From contig CAVYIY010000008.1 of the NCBI GenBank assembly GCA_963768775.1, positions 124,001 through 188,000 on the forward strand: a stretch of 64,000 nucleotides of DNA, read 5' to 3'. Below, one piece after another: positions 16,592 to 26,056 of this stretch (its first letter is position 1; the number at the start of each line of letters is the position of its first letter). The DNA is from FEN-33 sp963768775. GTDB taxonomy: Archaea > Thermoplasmatota > Thermoplasmata > Methanomassiliicoccales > UBA472. The translations under genes were made by a program, and so were the position numbers. A model generated the notes under the pieces. That model worked only from the letters and a program-made list of their open reading frames with translations, was not told the origin of the DNA and made no database searches.

Positions 16592-18425
16592 CTACCACTT
16601 CTTCTGTTTGCCTTCGCCCGGGGGGCGATGCACCCGGAGGAAGTCGCGGTGGGCCTCGGTCTCCTCCTTAGTATGGAAGGAAGGTGCCGGTGCCCTTGCG
16701 GCGAACGGTTCCGCCGCCTCGGCCTTGCTTCCCGCCTTCTGAGAGAAGAAATTCGGCGTCCTGAGCCTTTTCGAATAATGCCCCATCATCGACATGGCGC
16801 CGAAGAAGTAGACCACCATGGCCGCGATGGTCAGCCACCAAAGGTAGGTGAAGACGAACGATATCACCAGCATCACCAGCAGACTGGCAAAGATGAACAT
16901 CGAGACAAAGCGGCTAATGGTGCCTCCGTCGCGCGAGGTCACCCCCAGGTTGTCATAATTAATGGTCCGGACGATGGGACGCAGCTCCGTCTCGACCATG
17001 TAGAGTATCCATACCGTCAAGGCGACACCCGCGCCGAAAAGAGCAAGGTGCAGCAGACCGTCGGCCGCGGCGACCGCGATGAGCATGATGAAGTAGAGCA
17101 CCAATGCCAGTTCGATGCGGCGACCGCGCTTGTAGAGCCTCAACGGCGCGGGCAGGACGATCTTGCCCAAGGTGCGGGAGATGATGGCTCCGCCATGCTT
17201 TGACGTATTTTGGAAGCATGCGGGAGATCCCGTGGTAGATCCGGTCGCTGAACCGCATCAGGACCGGCGTGATGACGCTTAGGATGAAGCAGAACGCACC
17301 GGCGAATGGGTAAAGCTGAGCGCCCTTGGTCGCGTTGACTGCGATGGAACCGACGCTGGCATACATCACCGACTCCGCGCCACGACCGCACATGGACGCG
17401 CCCATGGACGTGGCGGCCCTGCCCGAGAAGCCGAGCAGGAAGGCCAGGGCGCCGGTCACCAGCAGGTCGCCGATGATGACCAGGGGGACCGCGATCGCGA
17501 CGATCCAAAAGATGCTCGGGAACAGGCGCGGGTCGATCAGCATGCCGAAGAGCACGAAGAATATGGCCACGAAGGCATCCCGGATGGACCCGAGCTTCGT
17601 TTCGAGGCGGTCGGCAATCTTCGTCTCGGCGAACACCATCCCCATGAAGAAGGCACCGATGATCGAGGGGACGCCGCAGAATTCGGCGAGCGCCGAGGAT
17701 ATGAATACCATCCCCAGACCGAAGAGCACGAACAGCTCGTCGCTCCTGATCTTGGTCAAATGAACCGAGACCCGGGGGATGATCCAGATCGCGATGATGA
17801 TGAAGAACGCATAGAACGCGCCGATACCGATGAGCATGTGTATCAGGTCAGGACCTCCCAGCCCGACCCCTCCGGACTTGATCACCAGCCCGCCAGCGAT
17901 GGTGAGCAGGATCATCGAGATGAAGTCCTCGACCACCACCATCCCCAGCAGGAACTCGGTCTCCGGATTGCTGAACTTCTTCAGCTCCATCAGGGACTTC
18001 CCGGTGATCGCGGCCGAGCCCATGGCCACCACTCCGGCCAGGAAGACCGTGTCGACCAACGGCCAGCCGAGGGCGAGACCGATCATGATCCCGATGAACA
18101 TGTCCAGTCCGGTGTTGACCAGGGCCAGGAGGATCGCTGGAGCCTTGGTCTTCTTCAGCTTGGTTATGGAGAACTCCAGACCGACGAAGAACATCAGCAG
18201 GGTCAGCCCGATCTTCGACATGTAATCGATGAAGCTAGTGTCGCCCACGAACCCTTGGTAGGTCATCCCGAATAGGTCGAAGTTCATGTGCGGGCCGATG
18301 AAGATGCCAGCGATGATGTAGCCGATGATGACGCTTTGCTTGGCCCGGGACGCGATGGCTGCGCCTATGAAGGCGACCAGCATTATGAGACCGACCTCTA
18401 GCATGACCTCTTGCGCTGCGACCAT
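16592..18425 (-). CDS. Kef-type cation:proton antiporter (CPA2), frameshifted
   Basis: The N-terminal 390 residues form the 12-13 helix CPA2 exchanger (MSKIGLTLLMFFVGLEFS; GMVVVEDFISMILLTIAGG with the conserved Asp of the VEDF motif; CGVPSIIGAFFMGMVFAE). A break near 17200, fitting one extra base, leads to a C-terminal part with four more hydrophobic segments and a charged Lys/Glu-rich end; no RCK/TrkA-N domain is visible. The full protein is about 610 residues. It probably exchanges K+ or Na+ for protons across the cytoplasmic membrane. The extra C-terminal membrane part is unusual. Confidence 0.82.
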
Positions 18426-18802
18426 CCTTATGACGCTTCCTCGAAATATTGCCCCGATTTGTCCCTTTCTTCAGCTACTTGCAGCACTGCGCACCGCATG
18501 ACTGGTCGAGTCAAAGCCATCTCTCTTCTGACGGACCGGCCCACGTATTTCACCATCTTTGGTGAAGCCCATCGCTCTCGGACCCGATTTGCGACAAGCT
18601 CAGTGCATCCCAATTCGTGATGTTACTACTGGATATAAAAATACTTTCCAGGATGGACAACTGCCAGATGCCCTGGGCAAAGACTTGGTGACCGGAGCGA
18701 CCGGGAATCGCAGTGGCCAGGGCCATCTGAGGAAAGCACTACCAGCTCCGCAGCCGCCCTCTTCTTGGCTGGACGAAGCCGACTGTGGCTACGAGCGACG
18801 AG
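18426..18802. other. Intergenic region without a recognised gene
   Basis: About 375 bases between the Kef antiporter start and the next promoter hold no open frame with a recognisable protein. An isolated A/T-rich string (GGATATAAAAATAC near 18634) resembles a TATA box but nothing credible follows it within 200 bases. Confidence 0.4.
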
Positions 18803-18813
18803 TTATATTTATC
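18803..18813 (+). promoter_or_regulatory. TATA box ahead of ATPase remnant and rtcA
   Basis: TTATATTTATC is a strong TATA match centred about 29 bases ahead of the ATG at 18837. It may drive rtcA as well. Confidence 0.65.
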
Positions 18814-18836
18814 CTCAGTCCTCATCCCAGATTTGA

Positions 18837-18974
18837 ATGGCAGACAAGTGGCATTGCGAGACCGAGGAGGTTGTGCTCGCCCGACTCGGCTCTTCGCCGG
18901 AAGGCCTTTACGAGGGGGAGGTCACCCTGTCGTTGCAGCACTTCGTCGTATATGCCCCGGAGGAGGCCCGATGA
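18837..18974 (+). pseudogene. Remnant of P-type ATPase N-terminal domain
   Basis: The 45-codon frame contains WHCETEEVVLARLGSSPEGL, which resembles the cation-ATPase N-terminal domain (consensus WH...VL..L..S..GL). The rest of the ATPase, normally 800-900 residues, is absent. After the match the frame runs on without family similarity and its stop overlaps the rtcA start in ATGA. It keeps a good leaderless promoter, so it may now serve only as a coupled leader peptide for rtcA. The similarity is by eye over about 20 residues. Confidence 0.5.
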
Positions 18975-20000
18975 TCGACATTGACGGCTCCGAAGGGGAG
19001 GGCGGAGGCCAGATGCTCCGCACCGCGACAGCGCTATCGGCCCTCACTGGCAAGGCCGTCCGCGTCCATGGAATCCGCGCCAACCGACCGAAGCCAGGGC
19101 TGGCGGCACAGCACCTGTGCGCGGTCAGAGGGGTGGCGATGATCTGCGGGGCGCATGCCGAGGGGGCGGAGGTCGGCTCCACCCAGATAACCTTCACGCC
19201 GGGAGAGGTGCGCCCGGGGAAGTACAAATTGAATGTGGGGACGGCCGGAAGCATCACCTTGGTGCTACAGGCCTGCCTGCTCGCCTCGGCAAGATGCCTC
19301 GAGGAAATCAGGCTGGACATCGTCGGCGGGACGAACGTGCGTTGGTCCCCTCCCATCGATTTCTACCAACGACTGCTCTTCCCCCGATTGGCCGACCTTG
19401 GCTTCCAAGCGGAAATGGTCCAGATGCGCCGGGGTTTCTATCCCGAGGGCGGGGGGCGGGTGGAGGTCCGCTTCCAGGCTCCTCGAAGGGCGATCCCGCT
19501 GGCGCTTGGCGAGAGGGGGAGATTGCTGGGCGTGGAGGGCATCTGCTTCTCGCAGAACCTGCCCGAGCATGTTTGCCAAAGGGTAACTACCGCTGTCAGG
19601 AAAGGGATGCTGGGCAATACGACCGAGCTCACATCTTCCAGGAGCGAGGGGGCGTCCACTGGGGCGGGGGTCTTCCTAATGGCGAGATACGAGCACGCCA
19701 CACTCGGAGCGGATTCCTTGGGGGAGAGGGGCGTTCCGGCGGAGCAGGTCGGATCGCTGGCCGCCCGGTCGCTCAGGCTCGAGATGGATGGGAAGGGGAC
19801 GCTGGACGTGCATGCCGCGGACCAGCTTCTTGCCCTACCTGGCCTTGGCCGATGGAAATTCTCTATTCCGCGTCCGCGAGATGACCAGCCACCTGAGGAC
19901 GCAGCTGGAGCTGGTGCGCAAGTTCCTGGGCGTAGAGGTGGATATCGGTCGAGACAGCGCAGATATGGCAGAGGTCAGGGTCTGCCCTAGCTGTACATGA
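18971..20000 (+). CDS. rtcA: RNA 3'-terminal phosphate cyclase, frameshifted
   Basis: RtcA converts RNA 3'-phosphates to 2',3'-cyclic phosphates through an adenylated histidine intermediate. The start IDGSEGEGGGQMLRTATALS is diagnostic, as is the insert domain and the motif FYPEGGGRVEVRF. A break near 19838 fits one extra base; the following frame PYLALADG...SHLRTQLELVRKF carries the conserved end. The ATG overlaps the stop of the upstream small frame. The end overlaps the convergent PAC2 gene by 14 bases. Confidence 0.88.
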
Positions 20001-20834
20001 CGTTGGTCGACTTCTTCCGCCCGAGCTCCTCCTCGGCTGCCGCCTTCTTGTGGATCTCCTTCAACGTCTCCTCGATCAGCGCCGCCTCCTTGAGCAGCGG
20101 CTTGAGGTCCAGCTCCACGTGCAGCAGCAAGCGGTCGATGACGGTCATGATGGCCGCGGCCGCCCTCGCATCCGGATAATCGGCATGCGCCTCGGAGAGT
20201 AGAGTGGCCACATCGAAATCGCGGGCCACGCCCTCGTTCAAGAGCACGCCGGCGAGCCCCGATATCACACCGTTCTCGAAAGGCTTGACGTCGTTCTGCT
20301 TCAGCATGTGCCTGGCCGAGGCGGTCGATGCAACGCCATACACCGTCATCGACCCATTCGGCTCTTCCTTCTTGGGGGCCGACCGGTCGCTCGTAGGCTG
20401 CCAGTTCCAGGTCCTGCGATGCAATGGCCATCGCTTCGATGCGCTCGGTACTCCTCCCTGGTGAGAAGCCCCTCGGGGCTGATCATCATCTTGCACTTGT
20501 GGTCCTCCGCCCAATCCATCATGGCGATGGCCAGAGGCTTGAGTATCTCTTGGGCAGGCTGGAACTCGGAAACGAAGACTACGATCTTCTCCTGCCCCCT
20601 GTTGCCGAACGCCCCGGAATAGACTCTCACCGGGGAAAGCGGCAGCTCATCGCGGATCAATGAGATGGCGGGGAAATAGACCGAGTCCACCATGGCTATC
20701 TGCTCCAGCTTGAGGAAGCTGACCAGATAATTGGCGACGATGGAACCCACTAGCCCAACGGAGGGGAAGCCGTCAATGACGTAAGCGCCCTTGATGTTGG
20801 TTTCCTTGATGTCGATGATGTCAATGCCGTTCAT
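19987..20834 (-). CDS. PAC2-family proteasome assembly chaperone, frameshifted
   Basis: Archaeal PAC2-family proteins resemble PbaA/PbaB, which bind proteasome alpha rings. The N-terminal part AYVIDGFPSVGLVGSIVANYL is the family signature. Breaks near 20440 and 20370, each fitting one extra base, lead through ASQDLELAAYERPVG to MTVYGVASTASARHMLKQND and a helical C-terminal tail (LIEETLKEIHKKAAAEEEL). The combined protein of about 280 residues fits the family. A TATA-like CCCATAAGTAC lies about 30 bases ahead of the ATG. Confidence 0.82.
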
Positions 20835-20939
20835 TGCCAGATTATTCCCCTTTCCAGTACTTATGGGTTGTCAGTTGAGCCCCGGTCAGCAGAACGGACT
20901 TGGAGAAGGTTTATGGAGCCATCGGGAGCTTTCAGGGTG

Positions 20940-21588
20940 ATGCGCCCCCACATCGTCGTCAACTGCGCGATGACCGCGGACGGAAAGATCACCAGCATCG
21001 CCCGGAGGCAGGTGAGGATCTCCTCGCCCGAGGACATGGAGCGGGTCAAGTCGCTCCGCGCTGGCTCGGATGCGATCTTGGTCGGAGTGGGAACCATCTT
21101 GGCCGATGATCCCCACTTGACGGTGAAGGCGCTCCCGCCGGAACAGAGCCCCTTGCGGATCGTGCTCGACTCCCAGGGGAGGACCCCGGAGGGCGCCAAG
21201 GTCCTGGGCGGAGGAACGCCAACGCTCATCGCCACAGCGAAACGATTGCGCCAAGACCTGGAAGGGAGCGCAGGTCCTGCGCTGCGGAGAAAGGCAGGTG
21301 GACCTCCAGTGCCTGATGGACGAGCTGGAAAGGAGGGGGGTAAAGCGCCTCATGGTGGAAGGGGGCGGGGAGACCATCTGGTCGTTCTTCAAGAATGGCC
21401 TGGTGGACGAGTACCGCGTATTCGTGGGTAGCCTCGTCCTAGGCGGGACCGATGCCCCCACGCCGTGCGAGGGCCAGGGCTTTCTGGAAGGGAATGCGAT
21501 ACGCCTGCGCTTGATCAACGTCATGAAGATGGGCGAAGGGGCGCTCCTTTGCTACGAGGTGGTCCGAGATGCCGCCCGACCGGCCTAG
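20940..21588 (+). CDS. arfC: 2,5-diamino-6-ribosylamino-pyrimidinone 5'-phosphate reductase, frameshifted
   Basis: This RibD C-terminal-like reductase converts the ribosylamino-pyrimidinone to the ribitylamino form in archaeal riboflavin/F420 precursor synthesis. The start RPHIVVNCAMTADGKI and the NADPH-site segment AILVGVGTILADDPHLTV are clear, as is LMVEGGGETIWSFFK later. A break near 21250 fits one extra base. I choose ATG 20940; TTTATGG at about 20909-20915 may be the TATA box of a leaderless transcript. An ATG at 20913 is the alternative. Confidence 0.87.
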
Positions 21589-22041
21589 GTTCGCCGTGGA
21601 TGAGATGCTTGGAACGCTGGCCCGGTGGCTCCGCGTCATGGGCTATGATGCCGTTTATGAAAAGGACCACAATGACGACGAGATCGTCGATATTGCGAAG
21701 AGAGAGGGCCGCATCCTGCTCACCCGCGACCGGGAGCTCGCGGCCAGGATGGAGAGAGGGGATTGTACGTCGTCTCCGACCGATTGGAGGAGCAGCTGCG
21801 GCAGGTTTGGCAAGCATTCCGCCTGAAGCCGGACCAGGACCTGGCGCGCTGCACCGTCTGCAACGGGGAGCTGGCGGCGATGGAGGAGGAAAAGGCCGGG
21901 AAGGTTGTTCCGGAGGGAGTCTTCCTCATGAACCGCGAGTTCCAGCAATGCAAGAGTTGCGGCAAGGTCTATTGGAGGGGCACTCACTGGCTCAACATCA
22001 AGAAGCGCCTGGCGGCCCTGGACCCGGATCAGATCTTGTAG
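21569..22041 (+). CDS. Mut7-C RNase domain protein, frameshifted
   Basis: Mut7-C proteins combine a PIN-like nuclease fold with a zinc ribbon. The start RFAVDEMLGTLARWLRVMGYD carries the conserved Asp, and GRILLTRDREL the second acidic site. The zinc ribbon is CTVCNGEL ... CKSCGKVYWRGTHW. A break near 21760 sits next to a G run and fits one missing base. The ATG overlaps the end of arfC by 20 bases, so the two are probably translated together. The end overlaps the convergent gene at 22029. Confidence 0.85.
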
Positions 22042-22976
22042 TAATCCTCGCTGACGATCTTGCCCGTTCCGGCGTTGATGATCAGGACGCCATGGACCCC
22101 TTCCACGCACCAGATGGGCAGATAATAGATCCCTTGGTCCACCAGCTCGATGTCCTCCAGCTTCGGGGCCACCTTCTTCCGCTCGGTGATGGTGGCGCTG
22201 TCTTCATGGCTGACCATCTCCCTTTCGGAAGTGTGCAGGCGCAGGATCTCCGTTCTCACCAAGCCAGCAGCGGTATCTGGTTCGACCAGCGGCTCCAAGC
22301 GACGGTGCCCCTGCTCAAGCGCAAAGACCACGTCCGACTTCGCGTTCCATTCCTCCACCTTCTTGGTCAAGGCATTGACCGAGAGGCGGCCGCGCTCGAT
22401 GGCGACCTCTACCCCATCGAGAACGATCCTGCATGAGTAGTCGTAGACGTAATAAGGCACAAGCTCCAGTCGATGACGGAAGCCGCCGACGGTGCGCATG
22501 CCGATCTCCTTCACGTCGTGGACGTCGATCGTTGGCCGAATGATCCTCTCCCCCACCTCCGCTTCCTCCAGCTGCGACAGCTCCGCCGCCGAGACCATGC
22601 GCGGATAGTCCGTCGCCAGCAGCTCGTCCACCAAGCCATGGTCGCGGTCACCCAACAAATGCTCGATGCGCGTCCGACCGATCTCGTGCACCACTGCCTC
22701 CCTGTCCCAGATGATCAACCCGGGGTCCAATTTCTCCGGCGGGATCTCGGGCAACGGTACGAGGCTGACGACCACTTTCTTACCCGTGAACGTTCTGTAG
22801 CGATCGAGGAACGCAGGGAGGATATTCTCCTCGCCTGCGCCGATCAGACATATGATGACCTCCACGTCCCCTTTCTTCGCGAGCAGGAAACCGTCCCGTT
22901 CCATCACCTGGAATTCCCTCGAACTGAGGATCTCAGTTACGACGGCCTTGAGGGAGGTCACCGATGCACCCGTCAC
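22029..22976 (-). CDS. Conserved hypothetical protein
   Basis: I do not recognise this 315-residue soluble protein. The first 100 residues (VVTEILSSREFQVMERDGFLLAKKGDVEV then LIGAGEENILPAFLDRYR) have the alternating pattern of a restriction-endonuclease-like fold, as in the Cro-type protein at 40323. The last 100 residues include a possible PepSY-like beta unit (YYLPIWCVEGVHGVLIINAG). A TATA-like TTTTATG lies some 20-25 bases ahead of the GTG at 22976, fitting a leaderless start. The domain guesses are by pattern only. Confidence 0.7.
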   Translation of the reverse strand: MTGASVTSLKAVVTEILSSREFQVMERDGFLLAKKGDVEVIICLIGAGEENILPAFLDRYRTFTGKKVVVSLVPLPEIPPEKLDPGLIIWDREAVVHEIGRTRIEHLLGDRDHGLVDELLATDYPRMVSAAELSQLEEAEVGERIIRPTIDVHDVKEIGMRTVGGFRHRLELVPYYVYDYSCRIVLDGVEVAIERGRLSVNALTKKVEEWNAKSDVVFALEQGHRRLEPLVEPDTAAGLVRTEILRLHTSEREMVSHEDSATITERKKVAPKLEDIELVDQGIYYLPIWCVEGVHGVLIINAGTGKIVSEDYYKI

Positions 22977-23117
22977 CTAATTATGGTCTGGCATAAAACC
23001 TTTTTTGCACTGGGCCTCGGACACCATGGATGCAATTCGTCATGGAGCGGATTGCAGGCAAGAACCATCCCTTCCATGGCACCCATCTCCGGCCGGAAGA
23101 GATTGATACTGCTGCCT

Positions 23118-23534
23118 ATGTTATCGGATATGATGAGGCCGCTGCGAGCTCTGGCAGCATTTCTGATAATTGCAGGCGCCGCCCTGACCATCTACGGCGT
23201 CGCCGCTGGCGAGATGCAGGTCGCCTTGATCATATTCGTGCCAGTCATCACCGGCAGTTCGATCGTCGGCATCCTGGCCATCGGGTCGATAATCGTGGGC
23301 GTCTTAATCGCTATGGCCGATGCATTCCTGGGAGCGGGCACAGAAAGTCCGCAAGAGGCAGTCCCTGCTGAAGGGCAGGCGAAGGAAAGGGCCAAAACGG
23401 AATTCGGGGGCGTCATGCTCATCGGGCCGATACCCATCGTTTTTGGCTCGAGCAACAGAGCGGCATTGTATGCGCTGCTGATCGCATTCGTCATCTTGGT
23501 GTTATTCGTCCTGGCATTGTTCCTCGGCGGCTAA
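23118..23534 (+). CDS. TIGR00304/DUF131 family membrane protein
   Basis: These small archaeal membrane proteins have unknown function. Three hydrophobic segments are visible (LRALAAFLIIAGAALTIYGV, GSSIVGILAIGSIIVGVLIA, AALYALLIAFVILVLFVLAL) and the signature GGVMLIGPIPIVFGSSNR lies near residue 100. Starts at 23118 or 23130 are both possible. The last 33 bases overlap the convergent small gene. Confidence 0.78.
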   Translation: MLSDMMRPLRALAAFLIIAGAALTIYGVAAGEMQVALIIFVPVITGSSIVGILAIGSIIVGVLIAMADAFLGAGTESPQEAVPAEGQAKERAKTEFGGVMLIGPIPIVFGSSNRAALYALLIAFVILVLFVLALFLGG

Positions 23535-23726
23535 TTGGAGCGCTGCTTCCTCCAGGCTTATTTTCTCGCGCTTGGCAACCGCACGGATCTCGCTGATGAT
23601 CAGAATATAGGCGTCAAAATCGAAGCCAGCGTTGCGCAGGCTCCGGCCAAGCGCTCTCTCGAACGGCTCCGCGTTCCGCTCCTTCTCCACTGCCCTCTTG
23701 AGCGCCTCCCGCTCCGCAGGGATCAT
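23502..23726 (-). CDS. Small hypothetical protein coupled to guaAA
   Basis: The 74-residue protein (start MIPAEREALKRAV, then FERALGRSLRNAGFDFDAYI and EIRAVAKREKISLEEAAL) is charged and helical. I do not recognise it. Its ATG overlaps the TGA of guaAA in ATGA, which implies translational coupling with the GMP synthase glutaminase subunit. It overlaps the convergent membrane protein gene by 33 bases. Confidence 0.65.
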   Translation of the reverse strand: MIPAEREALKRAVEKERNAEPFERALGRSLRNAGFDFDAYILIISEIRAVAKREKISLEEAALQLAAEEQCQDE

Positions 23727-24300
23727 CTCTTCCAATCCTCGACGACCTTCAGGAAGTTCTTGAAGATGTCATAGCCATGCTCGGTGTTCTCCACCTCGGG
23801 GTGGAACTGGAGCCCGTATATCGGACGGCCAACGATGCGGACCGCCTCGATGGGGCAATTGTCCGATCTTGCCAAAACCTTGAAATTCTTGGGAAGGACG
23901 CTCACCTCGTCGTTGTGCGATTCCCAGACGGTGAAGGTCTGGGGCAGGCCGATGAAGAGATCGTCCGACGTCGTCGACGTAGAGCGTGGTCTTACCGAAC
24001 TCGGGGATCTTCGCTGGAGCGGTGGCGCCGCCGAAGTGAGCCGCTCATGAAGTGCATACCAGCGCAGATGCCGAGGATGGGGAAATCGGCCTTGTCGAGG
24101 TATTCTCCGTTATTGCCCATCCGCGCGGACTCCTCTGCCACGCGGGGCGACCCTCCGGAAAGGACGAGTGCATCGACATCTCCGATCTCATCGAACGGCG
24201 TGGTGTTGGGGATGATCTTCGTCTCCACCTTGAGGTATTTCAGCACTCGCCATTCGCGATGCGTCCATTGGCCGCCGTTGTCCACGACGTAGACCTTCAT
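23723..24300 (-). CDS. guaAA: GMP synthase, glutamine amidotransferase subunit, frameshifted
   Basis: The subunit releases ammonia from glutamine for the separate ATP-PPase subunit (26057-27004). The start KVYVVDNGGQWTHREWRVL, the nucleophile elbow GICAGMHFM and the HPE motif (YGLQFHPEVENTEHG) are present. Two breaks near 24030 and 23965 both fit one extra base; in the corrected reading the middle is FGGATAPAKIPEFGKTTLY and LFIGLPQTFTVWESHNDEV. Length about 190 residues is normal. Confidence 0.88.
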
Positions 24301-24422
24301 TGGGGCTGATAATCGTGCCTTGACTAATAAAGACATGGCCGAGCCTTTGGACGGGAAACTTACGACCTTCGGCCCAGCAAAGATGGCAAGGTTTAAGTCC
24401 CTGGTATGGTTGGGAAATAACG

Positions 24423-25145
24423 ATGAGAGCGGTGCTGTTCGACCTCGGTCACACGCTGATTAACTACCACAACGACTGGAGGGGACCGGAACGCAGGGCG
24501 GTGAGCAACGTCGCCAAGCTCGTGTGCCAGGCGACCGACACTTGCGATGAGAATGCGGTCGAGGTCTATCTGCTCGAGCTTCTCGAACAGGGAAGGAAGC
24601 GCAAGCTGGTCGAGCATGTGGAGATACCGCTGCCAGAGGTCCTGGGGGACTGCTATGCCCGCTTCGGCTGCGATACCGATGATGGCCTGGTGGTCGAAGG
24701 CATGGAGGCCTTCTACGCCGTGCTGCTGGAGAAGAGAGAACTGGTGCCAGGCGCCAAGGAGATGCTGGAGAATATCCGGGCCCGGGGATGCAGCATCGGA
24801 TTGATCTCGGACGTCGCCTGGGGGCTCACCTCGGATTTCCCCATGAGGGACATGAAGTATTACGGCCTCGACGAATTCTTCGACGATTTCGTGTTCTCGA
24901 CCGACGTCGGGATACGGAAGCCGAACCCCCGAATCTTCAAGCTGGCACTGTTCAACATCGGTGCCAGGGCCGAGGAATCGGTCTACGTCGGCAACAATCT
25001 CCAGGCGGACATCAAGGGAGCGCTCGGAGTCGGCATGGCCGCCGTCCTCAAGCGGTCGGATTTCTACGAGCACGACGACAGCATCGTGCCAACGGCGAAG
25101 ATCTCCACTTGGGATGAATTTGGCGATTGGCTCGACGAGCATTAA
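24423..25145 (+). CDS. HAD-superfamily hydrolase
   Basis: The fold is clear, with motif I at residues 5-11 (FDLGHTL), motif III near GIRKPNPRIF and motif IV near VGNNLQADIKGA. In motif I the usual second Asp (FDLDGT) is replaced, which in true phosphatases is the acid/base residue, and motif IV begins VGNN rather than VGDS. Activity may therefore be altered, or the protein may belong to a subgroup with this pattern. Substrate unknown. GGTTTAAG near 24390 gives a TATA box about 28 bases ahead of the ATG. Confidence 0.8.
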   Translation: MRAVLFDLGHTLINYHNDWRGPERRAVSNVAKLVCQATDTCDENAVEVYLLELLEQGRKRKLVEHVEIPLPEVLGDCYARFGCDTDDGLVVEGMEAFYAVLLEKRELVPGAKEMLENIRARGCSIGLISDVAWGLTSDFPMRDMKYYGLDEFFDDFVFSTDVGIRKPNPRIFKLALFNIGARAEESVYVGNNLQADIKGALGVGMAAVLKRSDFYEHDDSIVPTAKISTWDEFGDWLDEH

Positions 25146-25242
25146 CGCTCCCGATCCGGCTGCTGATCGCATCTTTCTGAGCAAAGGATATCTTAACGCC
25201 ATCGACCTCGATTCATCCCCGTTGCCTAGCAAAGAGCGGGAA

Positions 25243-25995
25243 ATGGCCGGATGCTTCCATCGTTTGACCGAAGGGGAGGCCAGCTACTGCATCCTTCAAT
25301 CGAACCGCCTGCTCGAAGCGGATTCGCCCCATCGCTCGTTCGTATTTCATGGCTCGAAGGAGGGGCTCTTGCTGCTCTGCGATAGGGCAATGCTGGCAGT
25401 CTGCCCGTTCAAGACTGAATCCGACGTGGCCGAAAGGAATCGGTCGGGCCGCCTCGTCCCCTGCCCTCACTGCAAGCGACGCCATTTCGAAGGCTCGACG
25501 GCGAAGCGCCTTTGCGAGGAATGGAGCAGCGTGAAACTGGTTCTGAAAAAGATGCGCCAAGAACAACCTAAAGGTCGAAGGTATTACGACATGGGGACTA
25601 TCCAACTCCCCTACTCCGATAGCACCCCTGATCTAGTCCGTCGCCTGATCTGGATCAGGGTGAAGGGTGCAGTGTTGCGGCGGGACCACTACGTTTGCCA
25701 GGATTGCGGTGCCGACTTCGGAGGGAGAAGAAGGAAGGCGTTCGATCCAAACGCTTGTCGAGGGAGAGGCGGCTACATCTGGGAGAGCCTTGAGGTCCAT
25801 CATATCATTCCTCGCTCCAAGCAGGGCAGTGATCATCCTGGTAACCTGATGACCCTTTGTCCCGGCTGTCATCGCAAATACACTTCGGGACTGATGATCG
25901 AATTCGTTGAGGAGAGGAGAAGGGTGTGCCAGATAGTGCGGTCAATAAGAGAACTTCCGGACGACCGCGACGAATGGGACTTTCGCGGAGAATAG
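25243..25995 (+). CDS. HNH endonuclease domain protein
   Basis: The C-terminal third has a treble-clef HNH nuclease fold: HYVCQDCGADFG, LEVHHIIPRSKQGSDHPGN and LMTLCPGCHRKYTSG, with both zinc CxxC pairs and the HH motif intact. The N-terminal half holds further Cys/His (CPHCKRRHF) and is not recognised. The start is uncertain; ATG 25243 is chosen and TTG 25222 is possible. It stands alone between the HAD gene and convergent guaAB. Such genes can be solitary homing-type or repair nucleases. Confidence 0.75.
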   Translation: MAGCFHRLTEGEASYCILQSNRLLEADSPHRSFVFHGSKEGLLLLCDRAMLAVCPFKTESDVAERNRSGRLVPCPHCKRRHFEGSTAKRLCEEWSSVKLVLKKMRQEQPKGRRYYDMGTIQLPYSDSTPDLVRRLIWIRVKGAVLRRDHYVCQDCGADFGGRRRKAFDPNACRGRGGYIWESLEVHHIIPRSKQGSDHPGNLMTLCPGCHRKYTSGLMIEFVEERRRVCQIVRSIRELPDDRDEWDFRGE

Positions 25996-26056
25996 AGCGG
26001 TCATGCAATTGACTCCAACAACCGCAATCGACCCAGTTACACCATGATTGCTTTTC

